DNA of 64,000 nucleotides from JAGPDF01 sp052035735 (GCA_052035735.1 JBPOHI010000028.1:27333-91332); one strand, 5' to 3'; shown: positions 52,039 to 61,851, numbered from the stretch's first letter. Program-made: numbers and translations. The notes: generated by a model from the letters alone, not told the origin.

Positions 52039-53232
52039 GTGCTGACGCTCCGCGACCCGATCCACGGCTTCATCGAGACCGACCCGCTCGAGGCGGCGCT
52101 GGTCGACAGCCGGCCACTGCAGCGCCTGCGCTTCATTCACCAGCTCGGCCTCACCTTCCTGGTCTACCCCGGGGCCGAGCACAGCCGCTTCTCGCACGTG
52201 CTCGGCGCGATGACGCTCGCCGGCCGCATGGTCGACGCGTTGCTCGGCAAGAGCCCTGGCCTGCTGCCCCCTGAGGAGCGCCGGCGGGCGCGACGTCTGG
52301 CCCGGCTCGCGGCGCTCTTTCACGACGCCGGTCACGCACCGTTCAGTCACTCCGCCGAAGAGCTCTTCGAGGACGGCATCGACCACGAAGCGATGTCCGC
52401 GCGGCTGCTCGCTTCGGACGAGATCGCGACCCTCTTCGAGCGGCACGGCGCCGGCATCGAGCCGGGCGAGGTCGCGGCTCTCCTCGCCGGCGACGTGCCG
52501 CCGGAGCGCCGTTTCCTGACCCAGGTGATCTCGGGCGAGCTCGACGTCGACAAAATGGACTATCTCCTGCGCGACAGCCTGTACTGCGGCGTCCGCTATG
52601 GCGTCTACGACCTCGATCGCCTGCTCGACACCCTGACTGTAGTGGCCGATCCGGAGACCGGAGCGCTCGGCGTCGGGGTGGAAGAGGGCGGGGTGCATGC
52701 CGTCGAGGCGCTGGTGCTGGCGCGCTATTACATGTTCACTCAGGTCTACTTCAATCTCACCGGCAAAGCCCTCGAACAGCATCTGTCGGAGTGGATGCGC
52801 GCCGAGGGACGACGCTGGCCCGCCGACCCCGAGCTCTTCCTCCGCCAGGACGATCTTTCGACGCTCGAAGCGATGCGCGCGTCGCCCAACCGGCACGCCC
52901 AGGCGGTGGTGCACCGGCGGCACTTTCCGCTCGCGTTCGAAACCCGCGAGCATCTCTCCGAGGCGGAGGGCGTCGCCTTCGAGGCGCTGCTGCCCGAGCT
53001 CCGCGCGCACTATGGCGAAGGCGAGATCCTGGTCGCCCGTTCCGCCAAAGACCCCCACCGCCTCGGCGGCAGTCCCGTCTGGGTTCGCTACGGCGACGGG
53101 CGTCTGGAGTCGATGGAGAGCGCCAGTCACTTCATCCGCCACCTGACGCGCATCGACCGCTACCGCGTCTATACGCGCCCCGAGCTCCGCGACGCCGTGG
53201 CCACGGAGCTCAGGGCCCGATTCCTCACCTAG
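52039..53232 (+). CDS. HD-domain phosphohydrolase (dNTPase/SAMHD1-like)
   Basis: This 397-residue protein has the HD metal site: RLRFIHQLGLTFLVYPGAEHSRFSHVLGAM (the first H), LAALFHDAGHAPFSH (HD pair), and the later Asp in ELDVDKMDYLLRDS. This is the pattern of YdhJ/dGTPase and SAMHD1-like nucleotide hydrolases. It starts at GTG 52039. The stop overlaps the stop of the convergent DUF1295 gene by 8 bp. The substrate is not known. Confidence 0.82.
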   Translation: MLTLRDPIHGFIETDPLEAALVDSRPLQRLRFIHQLGLTFLVYPGAEHSRFSHVLGAMTLAGRMVDALLGKSPGLLPPEERRRARRLARLAALFHDAGHAPFSHSAEELFEDGIDHEAMSARLLASDEIATLFERHGAGIEPGEVAALLAGDVPPERRFLTQVISGELDVDKMDYLLRDSLYCGVRYGVYDLDRLLDTLTVVADPETGALGVGVEEGGVHAVEALVLARYYMFTQVYFNLTGKALEQHLSEWMRAEGRRWPADPELFLRQDDLSTLEAMRASPNRHAQAVVHRRHFPLAFETREHLSEAEGVAFEALLPELRAHYGEGEILVARSAKDPHRLGGSPVWVRYGDGRLESMESASHFIRHLTRIDRYRVYTRPELRDAVATELRARFLT

Positions 53233-54016
53233 AACGCCGCCGCGGGAACCAGGGGACGAAGGCGCTGGTACGGGCGACGTAGTCGGCGTAGCCGGGTTTC
53301 GTCGCCTTGAGACCCTTCTCGAGGAGAGCCACGCCCGAGACCTTGAGCAGCAGCACGGTCATCACGATCGGACTGGCGAGGGTCCGCCACCCCCCGGGTA
53401 CGGCGCAAGCCAGCAGATAGAGGCCCCACCAGAGCGTCGCGTCGCCGAAGTAGTTGGGATGCCGGCTGAAGCGCCAGAGCCCGACGTCGCACACCTTGCC
53501 GCGATTCGCCGGATCGGCCTTGAAGCGCGCGAGCTGGGCGTCGCCGATCGCCTCGCAGAGAAAACCGGCGAGAAAGAGGGCGATGCCCGCGATGTCGAGC
53601 GGTCCCAGAGGGGGTGCTCCGGGAAGCGCCGTCGCCGCGACCAGCGGCAGGGCGATGAACAGCAGCAGAGCCCCCTGAAGGCCGAAAACGGTGAGCGCCG
53701 AAACCCAGACGAAGCTCGCGCCGTGGCGCTCGCGCATCGCGCGATAGCGATAGTCCTCCGCCTGGCCGCGGTTGCGGGCGAAGATGTGCGCCGCCAGACG
53801 CAACCCCCAGACGGCGACGAGCACCACGACGACCGTCTTGCGCGCGGACTCCCCAGAGCCGAGCGCCGCCGTGACCACCGACACCAGCCAGAATCCCGGC
53901 CCCCACATGACGTCGACGATGCTCGCGTCGCGCAGACGGACACTCAGCAGCCAACCGGCGGCAAGGTAAGCCGCGACGACACACGCCGCTGCCCCGAGGG
54001 CGCCCCAGAAGCTCAT
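53225..54016 (-). CDS. DUF1295 membrane protein (steroid 5-alpha-reductase-like)
   Basis: This 263-residue protein has about six hydrophobic segments and the family C-terminus GKVCDVGLWRFSRHPNYFGDATLWWGLYLL, with the NADPH-binding-type HPNYFG motif. ATG 54016 overlaps the epimerase gene as ATGA. Family members include 5-alpha-reductase- and isoprenylcysteine methyltransferase-like enzymes. The bacterial substrate is unknown. Confidence 0.8.
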   Translation of the reverse strand: MSFWGALGAAACVVAAYLAAGWLLSVRLRDASIVDVMWGPGFWLVSVVTAALGSGESARKTVVVVLVAVWGLRLAAHIFARNRGQAEDYRYRAMRERHGASFVWVSALTVFGLQGALLLFIALPLVAATALPGAPPLGPLDIAGIALFLAGFLCEAIGDAQLARFKADPANRGKVCDVGLWRFSRHPNYFGDATLWWGLYLLACAVPGGWRTLASPIVMTVLLLKVSGVALLEKGLKATKPGYADYVARTSAFVPWFPRRRSR

Positions 54017-54957
54017 GCGCCGGCCGGCGCCTGCCCGCGGCAGAGATCCGCCAGTGCCGCCTGGAGGCGTGGGAACCGAAAGCGGAAACCGAGATCGATC
54101 AGCCGCTGCGGCACGACGCGCTGACTGGCGAGGACGAGCTCCGACATCTCTCCCATGGCGGCGCGCAGCACCCAGGCGGGCGCCCGCGCGAGCAGAGGGC
54201 GCCTCAGGGCGGCGGCCAGTGAGCGCGAGAAGCCGGCTTGAGTCTGGGGCTCCGGCGCGGTGAGATTGAACACGCCCTGCGCTCCCGACTCTTCGATCAG
54301 GAAGGCCAGGGCGGCCACCTCGTCGGCGAGGTGAATCCACGACATCCACTGCCTACCGCTCCCCAGAATCGCGCCGGCGCCGAGCCGAAACGGCAGCAGC
54401 ATCTTCGGCAGTGCGCCGCCCTCGCGCGCCAGCACGATGCCGGTGCGCACCACGACACGACGCACACCGAAGCGCGCGCAGCCTTCGCTCGCCGCCTCCC
54501 AGTCGCGCGTCGTGGTTGCAAGGAAGCCCTCGCCCGGCGCGGCGCTCTCCGTCAGCAGCTCCTCGGCGCGATCGCCGTAGTAGCCGATCGCCGAGGCCTG
54601 AATCAGCGCCTCCGGCCGCCGCGAGGCCTGGCCGATCGCCGCGAGGATCGCTGCCGTCGCCTGCTGCCGGCTGCGCACGATACTCGCCTTGCGCGCGCGA
54701 CTCCATCGTCCGGCGGCGATCGATTCGCCGGCTAGATTGACGATCGCCGCGGCTCCGTTGGCGAGATCACCCCATCCGTCGGCGGTCCGACCGTCCCAGA
54801 CTGCCCAACGGCAACCCGGCGGAAAGCCGGTCGGGCCGGAGGCGTGAGCGACCGACCGCGACAGTACGATCACCTCGCGCCCCTCGAGCAGGAGGCGCTG
54901 GGTGAGCGCGCGGCCGAGGAGTCCGGTGCCGCCGGCGATGAGGATCGGTCCACGCAT
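54013..54957 (-). CDS. TIGR01777-family NAD-dependent epimerase/dehydratase-like protein
   Basis: This 314-residue SDR-fold protein has the N-terminal nucleotide loop LIAGGTGLLGRALTQRL. NLAGESIAAGRWSRARKASIVRSR, ASAIGYYGDRAEELLTE, and the long C-terminal Rossmann/DUF1731 segment (LASQRVVPQRLIDLGFRFRFPRL) follow. The YYG motif replaces the classic YxxxK. Family role unclear (envelope- or division-linked in some bacteria). Coupled to the DUF1295 gene. Confidence 0.85.
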   Translation of the reverse strand: MRGPILIAGGTGLLGRALTQRLLLEGREVIVLSRSVAHASGPTGFPPGCRWAVWDGRTADGWGDLANGAAAIVNLAGESIAAGRWSRARKASIVRSRQQATAAILAAIGQASRRPEALIQASAIGYYGDRAEELLTESAAPGEGFLATTTRDWEAASEGCARFGVRRVVVRTGIVLAREGGALPKMLLPFRLGAGAILGSGRQWMSWIHLADEVAALAFLIEESGAQGVFNLTAPEPQTQAGFSRSLAAALRRPLLARAPAWVLRAAMGEMSELVLASQRVVPQRLIDLGFRFRFPRLQAALADLCRGQAPAGA

Positions 54958-55015
54958 GGGTGCTCACTCAGACTACGCCGCTTTCGCGTCCGCGGATCAC
55001 CCGTCGTGCACGGGA

Positions 55016-55738
55016 CTAGGCGTCGGCGGGCGGAAGCGGTCGCAGCGCCGGCGCAACGAGCAGGTCGAGCAGGCCGCGCGGATGCGGTTGCGCCGCGCCC
55101 GCGAAGGCGACCTCCAGGCGCAGGATCGGCCGCCCCTCGACGATGTACTTGGCCTCGTAGTTGGTGCGCGCGCCGTCCGGCCAAGGACCCTCGTGCACGC
55201 GCACTTCCGCCCCCGGATGCGACTCGAGCAGCTCGCGGACCTCCTCGCCGTAGGCAAGGAAGTCGGTGGCGAACCAGAGCCGGCCTTCGGGTGCGAGCAG
55301 GCCCTGGACGAGGTCGAGCGATTCGGGCGAGAACAGGCGCCTGCGATGGTGCCGCGACTTCGGCCACGGATCGGGGAAGTAGACGTGCACGGCGCTCGCG
55401 AAGCCATGCGGCAGGATCGCTCCGGCCAGGTATTGCGCGTCGCCCTCGAGCAGCACGACGTTGGCGAGCCGGCGCCTGGCGACGCGCCGCGCGACGAGCC
55501 GGAAGTACTCACCCGCGATTTCGATGCCCAAAAAGCGGGCGTCGGGCTCGAGTGCGGCGCGGCGCAGCAGATAGCGGCCCTTGCCGAAGCCGATCTCCAC
55601 TTCCCAGCGCTCGGCCGGCAAGGAGGCCGTTCCGCCAGTCACAGGCGGAAACGGCTCCGGCGGAGTCCCCGAGGCCGCCGCACCGTCGAACAGCGGACGC
55701 AGGCCGGCGGCAGTCGCGACGCGGGTGACGCGGCTCAC
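55016..55738 (-). CDS. trmB: tRNA (guanine-N7-)-methyltransferase
   Basis: This 240-residue protein has the TrmB signatures: EVEIGFGKGRYLLRRAALEPDARFLGIEI (SAM site) and VYFPDPWPKSRHHRRRL. FATDFLAYGEEVREL and the C-terminal TNYEAKYIVEGRPI follow. It makes m7G46 in tRNA. It starts at GTG 55738, overlapping the acyltransferase stop as GTGA. The N-terminal 30 residues are longer than in E. coli and not conserved. Confidence 0.92.
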   Translation of the reverse strand: MSRVTRVATAAGLRPLFDGAAASGTPPEPFPPVTGGTASLPAERWEVEIGFGKGRYLLRRAALEPDARFLGIEIAGEYFRLVARRVARRRLANVVLLEGDAQYLAGAILPHGFASAVHVYFPDPWPKSRHHRRRLFSPESLDLVQGLLAPEGRLWFATDFLAYGEEVRELLESHPGAEVRVHEGPWPDGARTNYEAKYIVEGRPILRLEVAFAGAAQPHPRGLLDLLVAPALRPLPPADA

Positions 55739-56682
55739 TCGGCAGTCTCCGCCTGCGGCCAGAAGTCGTAGAAGGTGTACCACTGCGTCGGCCAGCGCCG
55801 CACCGCCCCCTCGAGCGTCGCGACCCACTGCTCCATCGCGGTGCGCACGTCGCCGTCGCGATCCGCCGTCCGCGCGACCTTGATCGTCGAGCCGTGCACG
55901 ACCTCGAAACGCAGGTCCGGAGCGTAGGCGATGAACGTGGGGAGGAGCACCGCGCCGGTCATCCGCGCGAGGTGGAACGGACCGGTCGGAAAGCTGGTCG
56001 GAGCGCCGAAGAAAGGCAGCTCGACACCGCTGTCGCGAAAGTCGCGATCACCCTGGAGCGCGACCACCCGCCCCTCGCCGAAGGCGCGCAGGACGGCGAG
56101 ACTGGCGAACCGGTCGTCGGCCGGAAGCGGGATCTCGCTGACATGCGAGAGCGTCCGCATATGGCTGCGAAACTGCTCGGCCTGCTCGAACTCGTCGGGA
56201 ACGTAGATGATGGCGAGCGGAACCTCGGCCTGACCGAGCATCACAGCTCCGAGCTCCCAATTGCCCAGGTGCGCCGTCATCAGGAGGACGCGTTCGCCTG
56301 CCGCGAGTCGCTCGCGCAACGGATCGAGCGCGCGCACGTCACCGCCGACGATGAGCTTGCGCAGCCGGGCCGTCGGCAGCTGCGGGAAGCGGAAGAGGTC
56401 CACCCAGTAGAAGGCGAGGTGGCGCAGCATCGCGTTCGTCGCCCGGCGCACCGCTGCCGAGGCGGGCGGCTGCCCGAGAACGCGCGAGAGGTTGCGCTCG
56501 ATCGCCCGTTTCGGGCGGGAGTGGAAGAAGAAGACCAGGGCGATGATCCAGCGCGCGTGCAGGAAGAGAAACCAGCGCGGAGCGCGCGGCGCGATCCAGG
56601 CGAGGATCGGAAATCCGCGCTCGATCGCCCACCGGTTCAGGCGTTCCGAGAAGGCTCCGGAACGCGGGATCTTCTTCTGCAT
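55735..56682 (-). CDS. Lipid A biosynthesis acyltransferase, LpxL/HtrB family
   Basis: This 315-residue protein has an N-terminal membrane-associated segment (FLFLHARWIIALVFFF) and the acyltransferase motif MTAHLGNWELGAVM (H-x4-E). GDRDFRDSGVELPFFGAPTSFPTGP also belongs to the LpxL family. It adds a late acyl chain to lipid A precursors, which implies an LPS-containing outer membrane. It lies 12 bp after the guanylyltransferase gene and overlaps trmB. Confidence 0.85.
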   Translation of the reverse strand: MQKKIPRSGAFSERLNRWAIERGFPILAWIAPRAPRWFLFLHARWIIALVFFFHSRPKRAIERNLSRVLGQPPASAAVRRATNAMLRHLAFYWVDLFRFPQLPTARLRKLIVGGDVRALDPLRERLAAGERVLLMTAHLGNWELGAVMLGQAEVPLAIIYVPDEFEQAEQFRSHMRTLSHVSEIPLPADDRFASLAVLRAFGEGRVVALQGDRDFRDSGVELPFFGAPTSFPTGPFHLARMTGAVLLPTFIAYAPDLRFEVVHGSTIKVARTADRDGDVRTAMEQWVATLEGAVRRWPTQWYTFYDFWPQAETAE

Positions 56683-56694
56683 GACCGGCGTCGC

Positions 56695-57753
56695 CTACAG
56701 GAGCTCTTTGCGGCCCGAGGCCGCGAGCTGCTCGACGATCCGGCGGACCTCCTGCGCGTCCTTGCGCTGCGCCACCAGAACGGCATCGCCCGAGCGCACG
56801 ACGATCAGGTCGGAGAGCCCGAGCACGGCGATCGTCCCCTCTTCGGCGAAGGTGATGTTGCGCTCTCCGTCCACCACCACGGCGCCACCGCGCGAGACAT
56901 TGCCGTCCTTGTCAGCGGAGAGGATCCCGGAGAGAGCGTCCCAGGAGCCGAGGTCGCTCCAGCCGCAATCGAGCGGCAGAGCCGCCATGTCCTCGAACTT
57001 CTCCATCACGGCGTAGTCGATGGAGACCGACTGCAGGCGGGGATAGAGCTCCGGCGCCCGCTCGGGGGCGCGCGCGAGATCGGCGAGTCCCTGCCAGAGC
57101 TCGGGCGCATGGCGCTCGATTCCGGCGAGCAGCACGCTGCCACGGAAGACGAAGATGCCGGCGTTCCACAGATGCTCGCCGCCGGCGAGGAAGCGCCCGG
57201 CGGTCGCACGGTCGGGCTTCTCGGTGAAGCGGCGGACGCGCCGGAGACCGGCGCCACCCTGCAGGGGCTCTCCCATCTCGAGATAGCCGAAGCCGGTCTC
57301 GGGCGAGGTCGGCACCACCCCGAGTGTGAGGATCTTCGCCTCGCGTTCGACGACCGAGGCGGCCAGAGCCAGCGCGGCGCGGAACGACTCGGGATCGGCG
57401 ATCCGGTGATCCGAAGGCAGCACGATCACGGCGCCCTCTCGTGCCGCGGCCGGCATCGACAGCAACGACCAGCCGATCGCCGGCGCCGTGTTGCGCGCCG
57501 CCGGCTCGGTCAGGATGTGGCTCGGCGGGAGCTCGGGCAACTGCTCCGCGACGGCTTCGCGCAGCGCTTCGGTGGTCGAGATCCAGACCCGTTCGGGCGC
57601 GACGAGCGGACGCAAACGATCGACCGTCGCCTGGAGCAGCGAGCGATCGCCCTCCAGCGCGAGCAGCTGCTTGGGGCGATGACGGCGGCTCGACGGCCAG
57701 AAACGCGTTCCGGAACCGCCCGCGAGGACGAGGGCGCTGGGGCTGGGCGACAT
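56695..57753 (-). CDS. Mannose-1-phosphate guanylyltransferase
   Basis: This 352-residue nucleotidyltransferase starts MSPSPSALVLAGGSGTRFWPSSRRHRPKQLL (the GGxGTRxWPxSRxxxPKQ signature). EPAARNTAPAIGW, VLPSDHRIAD and FTEKPD follow. The late domain CGWSDLGSWDAL is typical of ManC. It lacks the additional C-terminal isomerase domain found in bifunctional enzymes. It makes GDP-mannose for surface glycans, consistent with the adjacent lipid A gene. A -10-like TATACT precedes it (about 57764). Confidence 0.93.
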   Translation of the reverse strand: MSPSPSALVLAGGSGTRFWPSSRRHRPKQLLALEGDRSLLQATVDRLRPLVAPERVWISTTEALREAVAEQLPELPPSHILTEPAARNTAPAIGWSLLSMPAAAREGAVIVLPSDHRIADPESFRAALALAASVVEREAKILTLGVVPTSPETGFGYLEMGEPLQGGAGLRRVRRFTEKPDRATAGRFLAGGEHLWNAGIFVFRGSVLLAGIERHAPELWQGLADLARAPERAPELYPRLQSVSIDYAVMEKFEDMAALPLDCGWSDLGSWDALSGILSADKDGNVSRGGAVVVDGERNITFAEEGTIAVLGLSDLIVVRSGDAVLVAQRKDAQEVRRIVEQLAASGRKELL

Positions 57754-57907
57754 CAGGGGCCCAGTATATCGGCCGAGCCCATCCGGCCGCTTGCTGCGCC
57801 AGGGACCGGCTACAATGCGCGCCGTGCGGACCGGATACGACCGCTCCCCATGGCGCCGCGACCAGGTCCGGTCGCGAGCCGATTTCGCCCGACCCAGGAG
57901 CTCGACG

Positions 57908-58555
57908 ATGACCTTCTCGAAAGCCCGCTGTCTCGCGCTCGTCCTCGCCGTCACTGCCTTCACCCCGGCAATGGCGGCCCCGCTGCTCGACGAAGGCAAG
58001 CTCGACACCTCCTGGTTCGGCGGCGAGCGGGAATTCCGCGAGGCCGACGAGATCGACTACCTCTGGGTCAAGCCCGGCTTCTCGCTCTCCGGCAAGAAGA
58101 TCCAGTTCGCGGAGTGGATGAAGCCGGTGTTTCTCGGCGAAAAGGCCGCCGAGCGCGACGCGAAGGACAAGCGGCTGGCGGGCAACCTCACCGGCGACAT
58201 GCCCGAGATCTTCGCCACCGCCTTCCGCAACGGGCTCGCAGGCACGGTCACGGTCGTCGACTCGGGAGGCAACGTCAAGGTCGTCGGCCGGATCGTCGAC
58301 TGCTCGGAAGGCAGCGCGGCGGCGAAGTTCTGGGTCGGCATGGGCGCCGGCTCGGGCAGCACCACCTTCGACATGAAGTTCGTCGACGCCAAGTCGGGCG
58401 AGCTGCTGGCGGCGTTTCACCATCGCGTCGTCTCGGGCTCGAGCCTCTCGACGACCGACTCGAAGTTCGTCAAGTGGGTCGACGAGTTCGCCGAACGGCT
58501 GGCGAAGAAGGGTCTCGAGAAGCTCTATTCCTCGGGCAAGAGGGTCAAGGAGTAA
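57908..58555 (+). CDS. Secreted DUF4410 protein
   Basis: This 215-residue protein has a signal peptide (MTFSKARCLALVLAVTAFTPAMAA, cleaved near 24). A conserved DUF4410-like domain follows (VTVVDSGGNVKVVGRIVDCSEGSAAAKFWVGMGAGSGSTTFDMKFVDAKSGELLAAFHHRVVSG). AGGAG precedes ATG 57908. It is divergent from manC and convergent with the GH44 gene. The role is unknown; the domain is found in periplasmic proteins. Confidence 0.75.
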   Translation: MTFSKARCLALVLAVTAFTPAMAAPLLDEGKLDTSWFGGEREFREADEIDYLWVKPGFSLSGKKIQFAEWMKPVFLGEKAAERDAKDKRLAGNLTGDMPEIFATAFRNGLAGTVTVVDSGGNVKVVGRIVDCSEGSAAAKFWVGMGAGSGSTTFDMKFVDAKSGELLAAFHHRVVSGSSLSTTDSKFVKWVDEFAERLAKKGLEKLYSSGKRVKE

Positions 58556-58574
58556 GCCCCCGGATCGCGTCCGT

Positions 58575-60761
58575 TCAGGGCGCTGCGGCCGACCAGCCGA
58601 GATAGGTCGCCGTCTCGAACCGGTCCTGGAAGATCAGGCTCGTCGCCAGGAGCCCCCGGGCGAGCGTCGCGGACCGCGCCGGCAGCGTGAGCGTCACTAT
58701 GCCCGCGGGAGCTGTCACGGTGCCCGCCGGGCCGAGCGCGCTCGCGGCAGTGAAGCGATAGAGCGCGAGGTCTCCCGCCAGGGCGGCGTTGATCGAGACC
58801 TGGACCTCGCGCTCGGCGGTGCCCTTGTTGAACAGCAGCACGAACAGCTCGTCGGCATGCCCGCGGATCGCGAACGCTCCGACCTGTGCGGCGTCGCTGG
58901 AGCTTGCGCGAACACGATCGCCGAGCGCTCGCCCTCCGGCGCCGTCGTAGTCGAGGAACAACCGGAAGGCCTCCTCGGTCTTCGAGCCGGAGGCCGGCAC
59001 GACCCATCGCGTCGCGAGGTCGACGCCTTCGCGTCCGAGAACCGCCAGCACCTCCGCCTGAGCGAGCGCAGCAGAGGGTGCGGCGTCGTCGCCCCAGGAA
59101 TACTCCGTGAGCGCCAGGCGCGTGCCCGGGCAATAGGAGTCGACCCAGCCTCGCAGGCGCGGCAAGAGCTGGACCTCGTCACCGATCCAGGAAGCCGAGG
59201 TGTAGCCGGGATCCCAGAGCTCCCGCGTCGATTGCAGGCGGAGCGCCGCATAGGCCTCGCCGCCGAACGCTTCGCCGCTCTGCGGGTAGTAGTGCACGTC
59301 GAGGAAGTCGATCGGTCGGACGCCGGTCGCGGCAAGATGGGCGCAGCTCTGCGTCAGATACCAGGCGACGAAGGGCAGGCCGCCGTGCGCCTGGCGATCG
59401 GGGCCATCGATGCACGACACGCCGCCCGCCGCGTCGGCCGCCGAAGTCCACAGATCGCACCAGCCCCAGGTGTCAGGACCGAGAATCTGCGCTGAAGGGT
59501 CCTGCTGCTTCACCGCCGCGGCGACCGCGAGTCCGCGGCTCCAGACTTCGTCGTAAGTCGGCGGCTGCGGATGGACGTCGCGGTGGGTCGAGTTCCACAG
59601 CATCGGTTCGTTGTCGAGCGCGAAGTACCTCACGCCGCCACGCGACGACGGACCGACCCGGCTCGCCGCGAACGCCACCCAATCGGTGACGAACGAAGTG
59701 CCGACCGCGAGGGTGGTGTCGTCGGGATCGTTGCCGACGATATTCCCCGCGCTGTCGCAGTGCAGCGGATTCTCCGCCTGCGTGCAACGCCCGTTGCCGG
59801 CGTCCGGATTGCACCAATCAGGCGGCGCGAGGTCGCATTCATCCTGGAGCTGCGGGCCGTAGAGGCTCTGGGAGAAACTCCAGCGGCGTTCGCGGTCCGG
59901 CCCGGCGACGCGACCGATGGTCGGGAGCGTCAGCACCACCTCCGCTTCGGCGACGCGTGACTCGAGCATGAACAGGTCGGCGCTCGAGCCCGCGGGCAGA
60001 TTGGGTGGATCGTCCTGCCCGGTATAGTTGGTGAAGAACCAGTCGTTGGCGCTGTTGTCGACGTCGAGCTGCCAGTTGTAACGCGTCGTGCGATTGCCCC
60101 CCCAGCGATTGAGGGTGTAGCCCACATCGGCGAGCTGGGCGGGCGTCGCGAAGTTCACACCGTAGACGAGATCCGAGATGGCGCGCCGGTCGAGCGCCGG
60201 ATCGATCGCCACCGCCACTGCGGCGGGAGGCGTCGGATCGAAGACGAAACGGACGTCATCGACCCGCACCTCCGCCTGGTTGGCCGCCGTCGCCGCCTGC
60301 AGGATGAGCTCGTTGAAGCTGCAGCTGTTGAGCCCCAGGGTCGCGAACGGCAGCACCGCTTCCCGCCACTGCGAGGCCGAGATACCGCCCGCCGGCAGAT
60401 AGGCGTCGAGATCGACCGTCACCAGCGCGCCGTTGTCGAGCAGGATCGCGAGGTCGATCTGTTGCCCGCTGCCGCCCACGCCTTTCACCCACAGGCGCAG
60501 CGACAGGTAGTCGGCGCAGTCGAAGCCGGCGTTGCTGTGGAAATAGAGCCCCTGCCAGTTGTCGGGCTCCCAGCTGACCGCAGTGGGCGCCGAGTGCACG
60601 TCGCCGGTCGCCGCAAGGTTGCGGGTCGCCCAGCCCCAGTCCTCGAACCCCCCGGCGAGTCCATTGTCGTAGACCCACAGATCCTGCGCCGCCGCCGGAA
60701 CGCCCCCGGCGAGGACCACCGCCAGAAGGAGCGCGCAGCGGCTGAGTGGAAGAGTGAGCAT
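58575..60761 (-). CDS. Glycoside hydrolase family 44 protein (endoglucanase/xyloglucanase-like)
   Basis: This 728-residue protein has a signal peptide (residues 1-26, ending PAAAQ) and an N-terminal CBM-like domain (residues 27-175). The GH44 catalytic domain (LVYGVNFATPAQLADVGYTLNRWGGNRTTRYNW) follows. Glu385 in ALDNEPMLW and Glu553 in ALTEYSWGDD fit the acid/base and nucleophile of the family. A C-terminal beta-sandwich follows. GH44 enzymes cleave beta-1,4-glucans and xyloglucan outside the cell. It lies 112 bp downstream of the anti-sigma gene. Confidence 0.88.
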   Translation of the reverse strand: MLTLPLSRCALLLAVVLAGGVPAAAQDLWVYDNGLAGGFEDWGWATRNLAATGDVHSAPTAVSWEPDNWQGLYFHSNAGFDCADYLSLRLWVKGVGGSGQQIDLAILLDNGALVTVDLDAYLPAGGISASQWREAVLPFATLGLNSCSFNELILQAATAANQAEVRVDDVRFVFDPTPPAAVAVAIDPALDRRAISDLVYGVNFATPAQLADVGYTLNRWGGNRTTRYNWQLDVDNSANDWFFTNYTGQDDPPNLPAGSSADLFMLESRVAEAEVVLTLPTIGRVAGPDRERRWSFSQSLYGPQLQDECDLAPPDWCNPDAGNGRCTQAENPLHCDSAGNIVGNDPDDTTLAVGTSFVTDWVAFAASRVGPSSRGGVRYFALDNEPMLWNSTHRDVHPQPPTYDEVWSRGLAVAAAVKQQDPSAQILGPDTWGWCDLWTSAADAAGGVSCIDGPDRQAHGGLPFVAWYLTQSCAHLAATGVRPIDFLDVHYYPQSGEAFGGEAYAALRLQSTRELWDPGYTSASWIGDEVQLLPRLRGWVDSYCPGTRLALTEYSWGDDAAPSAALAQAEVLAVLGREGVDLATRWVVPASGSKTEEAFRLFLDYDGAGGRALGDRVRASSSDAAQVGAFAIRGHADELFVLLFNKGTAEREVQVSINAALAGDLALYRFTAASALGPAGTVTAPAGIVTLTLPARSATLARGLLATSLIFQDRFETATYLGWSAAAP

Positions 60762-60873
60762 CGGGTTCGGGAGTTCGCCTGTGGCGGCGCAAGCATGCGG
60801 TGACCGCCACCCGGCGCGCAGTGACGCCGTTCACAGAACGATGGCGGAAGGCCGCCGGTCGGCGCTCCCGGCG

Positions 60874-61851
60874 CTAGATCTGGACGGAGCTCGCGGCGGC
60901 GAGCAGGCTCGGCGAAGTCGGGCTCGCCGTCCCGCCCTTGCGCTCGAGGGTGATGGTGATCGCCGTCGTCCCGGCGGGCAGCGCGTCGTCGGAGAGCAGG
61001 GCCGTCTTGCCGAGGCGCGCGTCGAAGACCCCGCCCGACAGCGGCAGACCGTCGACGATGAACCAGAGCTGATAGTCCTGCGGCTCGGGTTCGGGCTTGA
61101 GACCCCGCACCTCGAGCTGCCAGTGACGCCGGTCAGGAGCGACGAAGAGACTGCCCTTCGCGGTCGGCTGCAGGCTGCCGGCCGGGGGGCGCAGGGCGAA
61201 GATCGTCGTCGAGGGCGCGGTCACGAAGGTGTGGCGCGCTTCGAGCCCGGCCAGCTCGGCCCGCAGCGCCTCCAACTCTCCCTTCAGTCGGTCGACCTCG
61301 ACCTGTTGGGTCGCGAGTCCGCGGATCTGGGTGTCGCGATAGGCGATCTCCGACTGCAGCATGGCGACCCAGACGCCCAGGCCGGCTGCCGCGAGCGCGA
61401 AGAGCATCCCCAAGACCAGAGGCCAGCGGCTGCGGCGCGCCGCCGGACGCGCCTGCGCGCCCCGCTGGGGCGTGGGCTGCGCGCTCGCCAATTCGCCGTG
61501 CGGCGCCGCCTCCGCAGCAGCTTTCGGCGACATCGGCGCTGCCGGCGGCGCTGCCGACGGGGCCGCCGGACCGCCATGGGCAGCGCCCAACATGAGCGGC
61601 GAGACCTCCTGGGTTTCGTCGCCGACGAGATGCGCCAGCAGCGTCGACCGCGTCGCCGGCTGCGGCTGAGCCGGAGGAAGATCGTAGGCCAGGAGACACA
61701 GCCCTTCGACGTACAGACGCCGGAGAACTTCGGCCGCTTCGTCGGCGGCAGGCAGCTCCACCGGCGCGGTGTCCTCGGACCCGGCGCCGTGCGCCATCTC
61801 CTCGAGGAGAACCAGCGCGGAGAGCTCTTCCTGGTCGAGCTCGTCGCTCAC
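60874..61851 (-). CDS. RskA-like anti-sigma factor
   Basis: This 325-residue protein starts at GTG 61851, overlapping the sigma gene as GTGA. Its N-terminal 100 residues carry a helical anti-sigma domain (EAAEVLRRLYVEGLCLLAYDLPP), without a clear zinc-finger. After a linker come one membrane helix (WPLVLGMLFALAAAGLGVWVAML), a coiled coil, and a C-terminal RskA (anti-sigma-K) domain (LRPPAGSLQPTAKGSLFVAPDRRHWQLEVRGLKPEPEPQDYQLWFIVDGLPLSGGVF). It should sequester the upstream sigma factor until regulated proteolysis. Confidence 0.8.
   Translation of the reverse strand: MSDELDQEELSALVLLEEMAHGAGSEDTAPVELPAADEAAEVLRRLYVEGLCLLAYDLPPAQPQPATRSTLLAHLVGDETQEVSPLMLGAAHGGPAAPSAAPPAAPMSPKAAAEAAPHGELASAQPTPQRGAQARPAARRSRWPLVLGMLFALAAAGLGVWVAMLQSEIAYRDTQIRGLATQQVEVDRLKGELEALRAELAGLEARHTFVTAPSTTIFALRPPAGSLQPTAKGSLFVAPDRRHWQLEVRGLKPEPEPQDYQLWFIVDGLPLSGGVFDARLGKTALLSDDALPAGTTAITITLERKGGTASPTSPSLLAAASSVQI

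Noticed and set aside
55894..58605. 903-codon plus-strand open frame across lpxL and manC
   Set aside because: Antisense shadow that also runs past the real DUF4410 gene in another frame.
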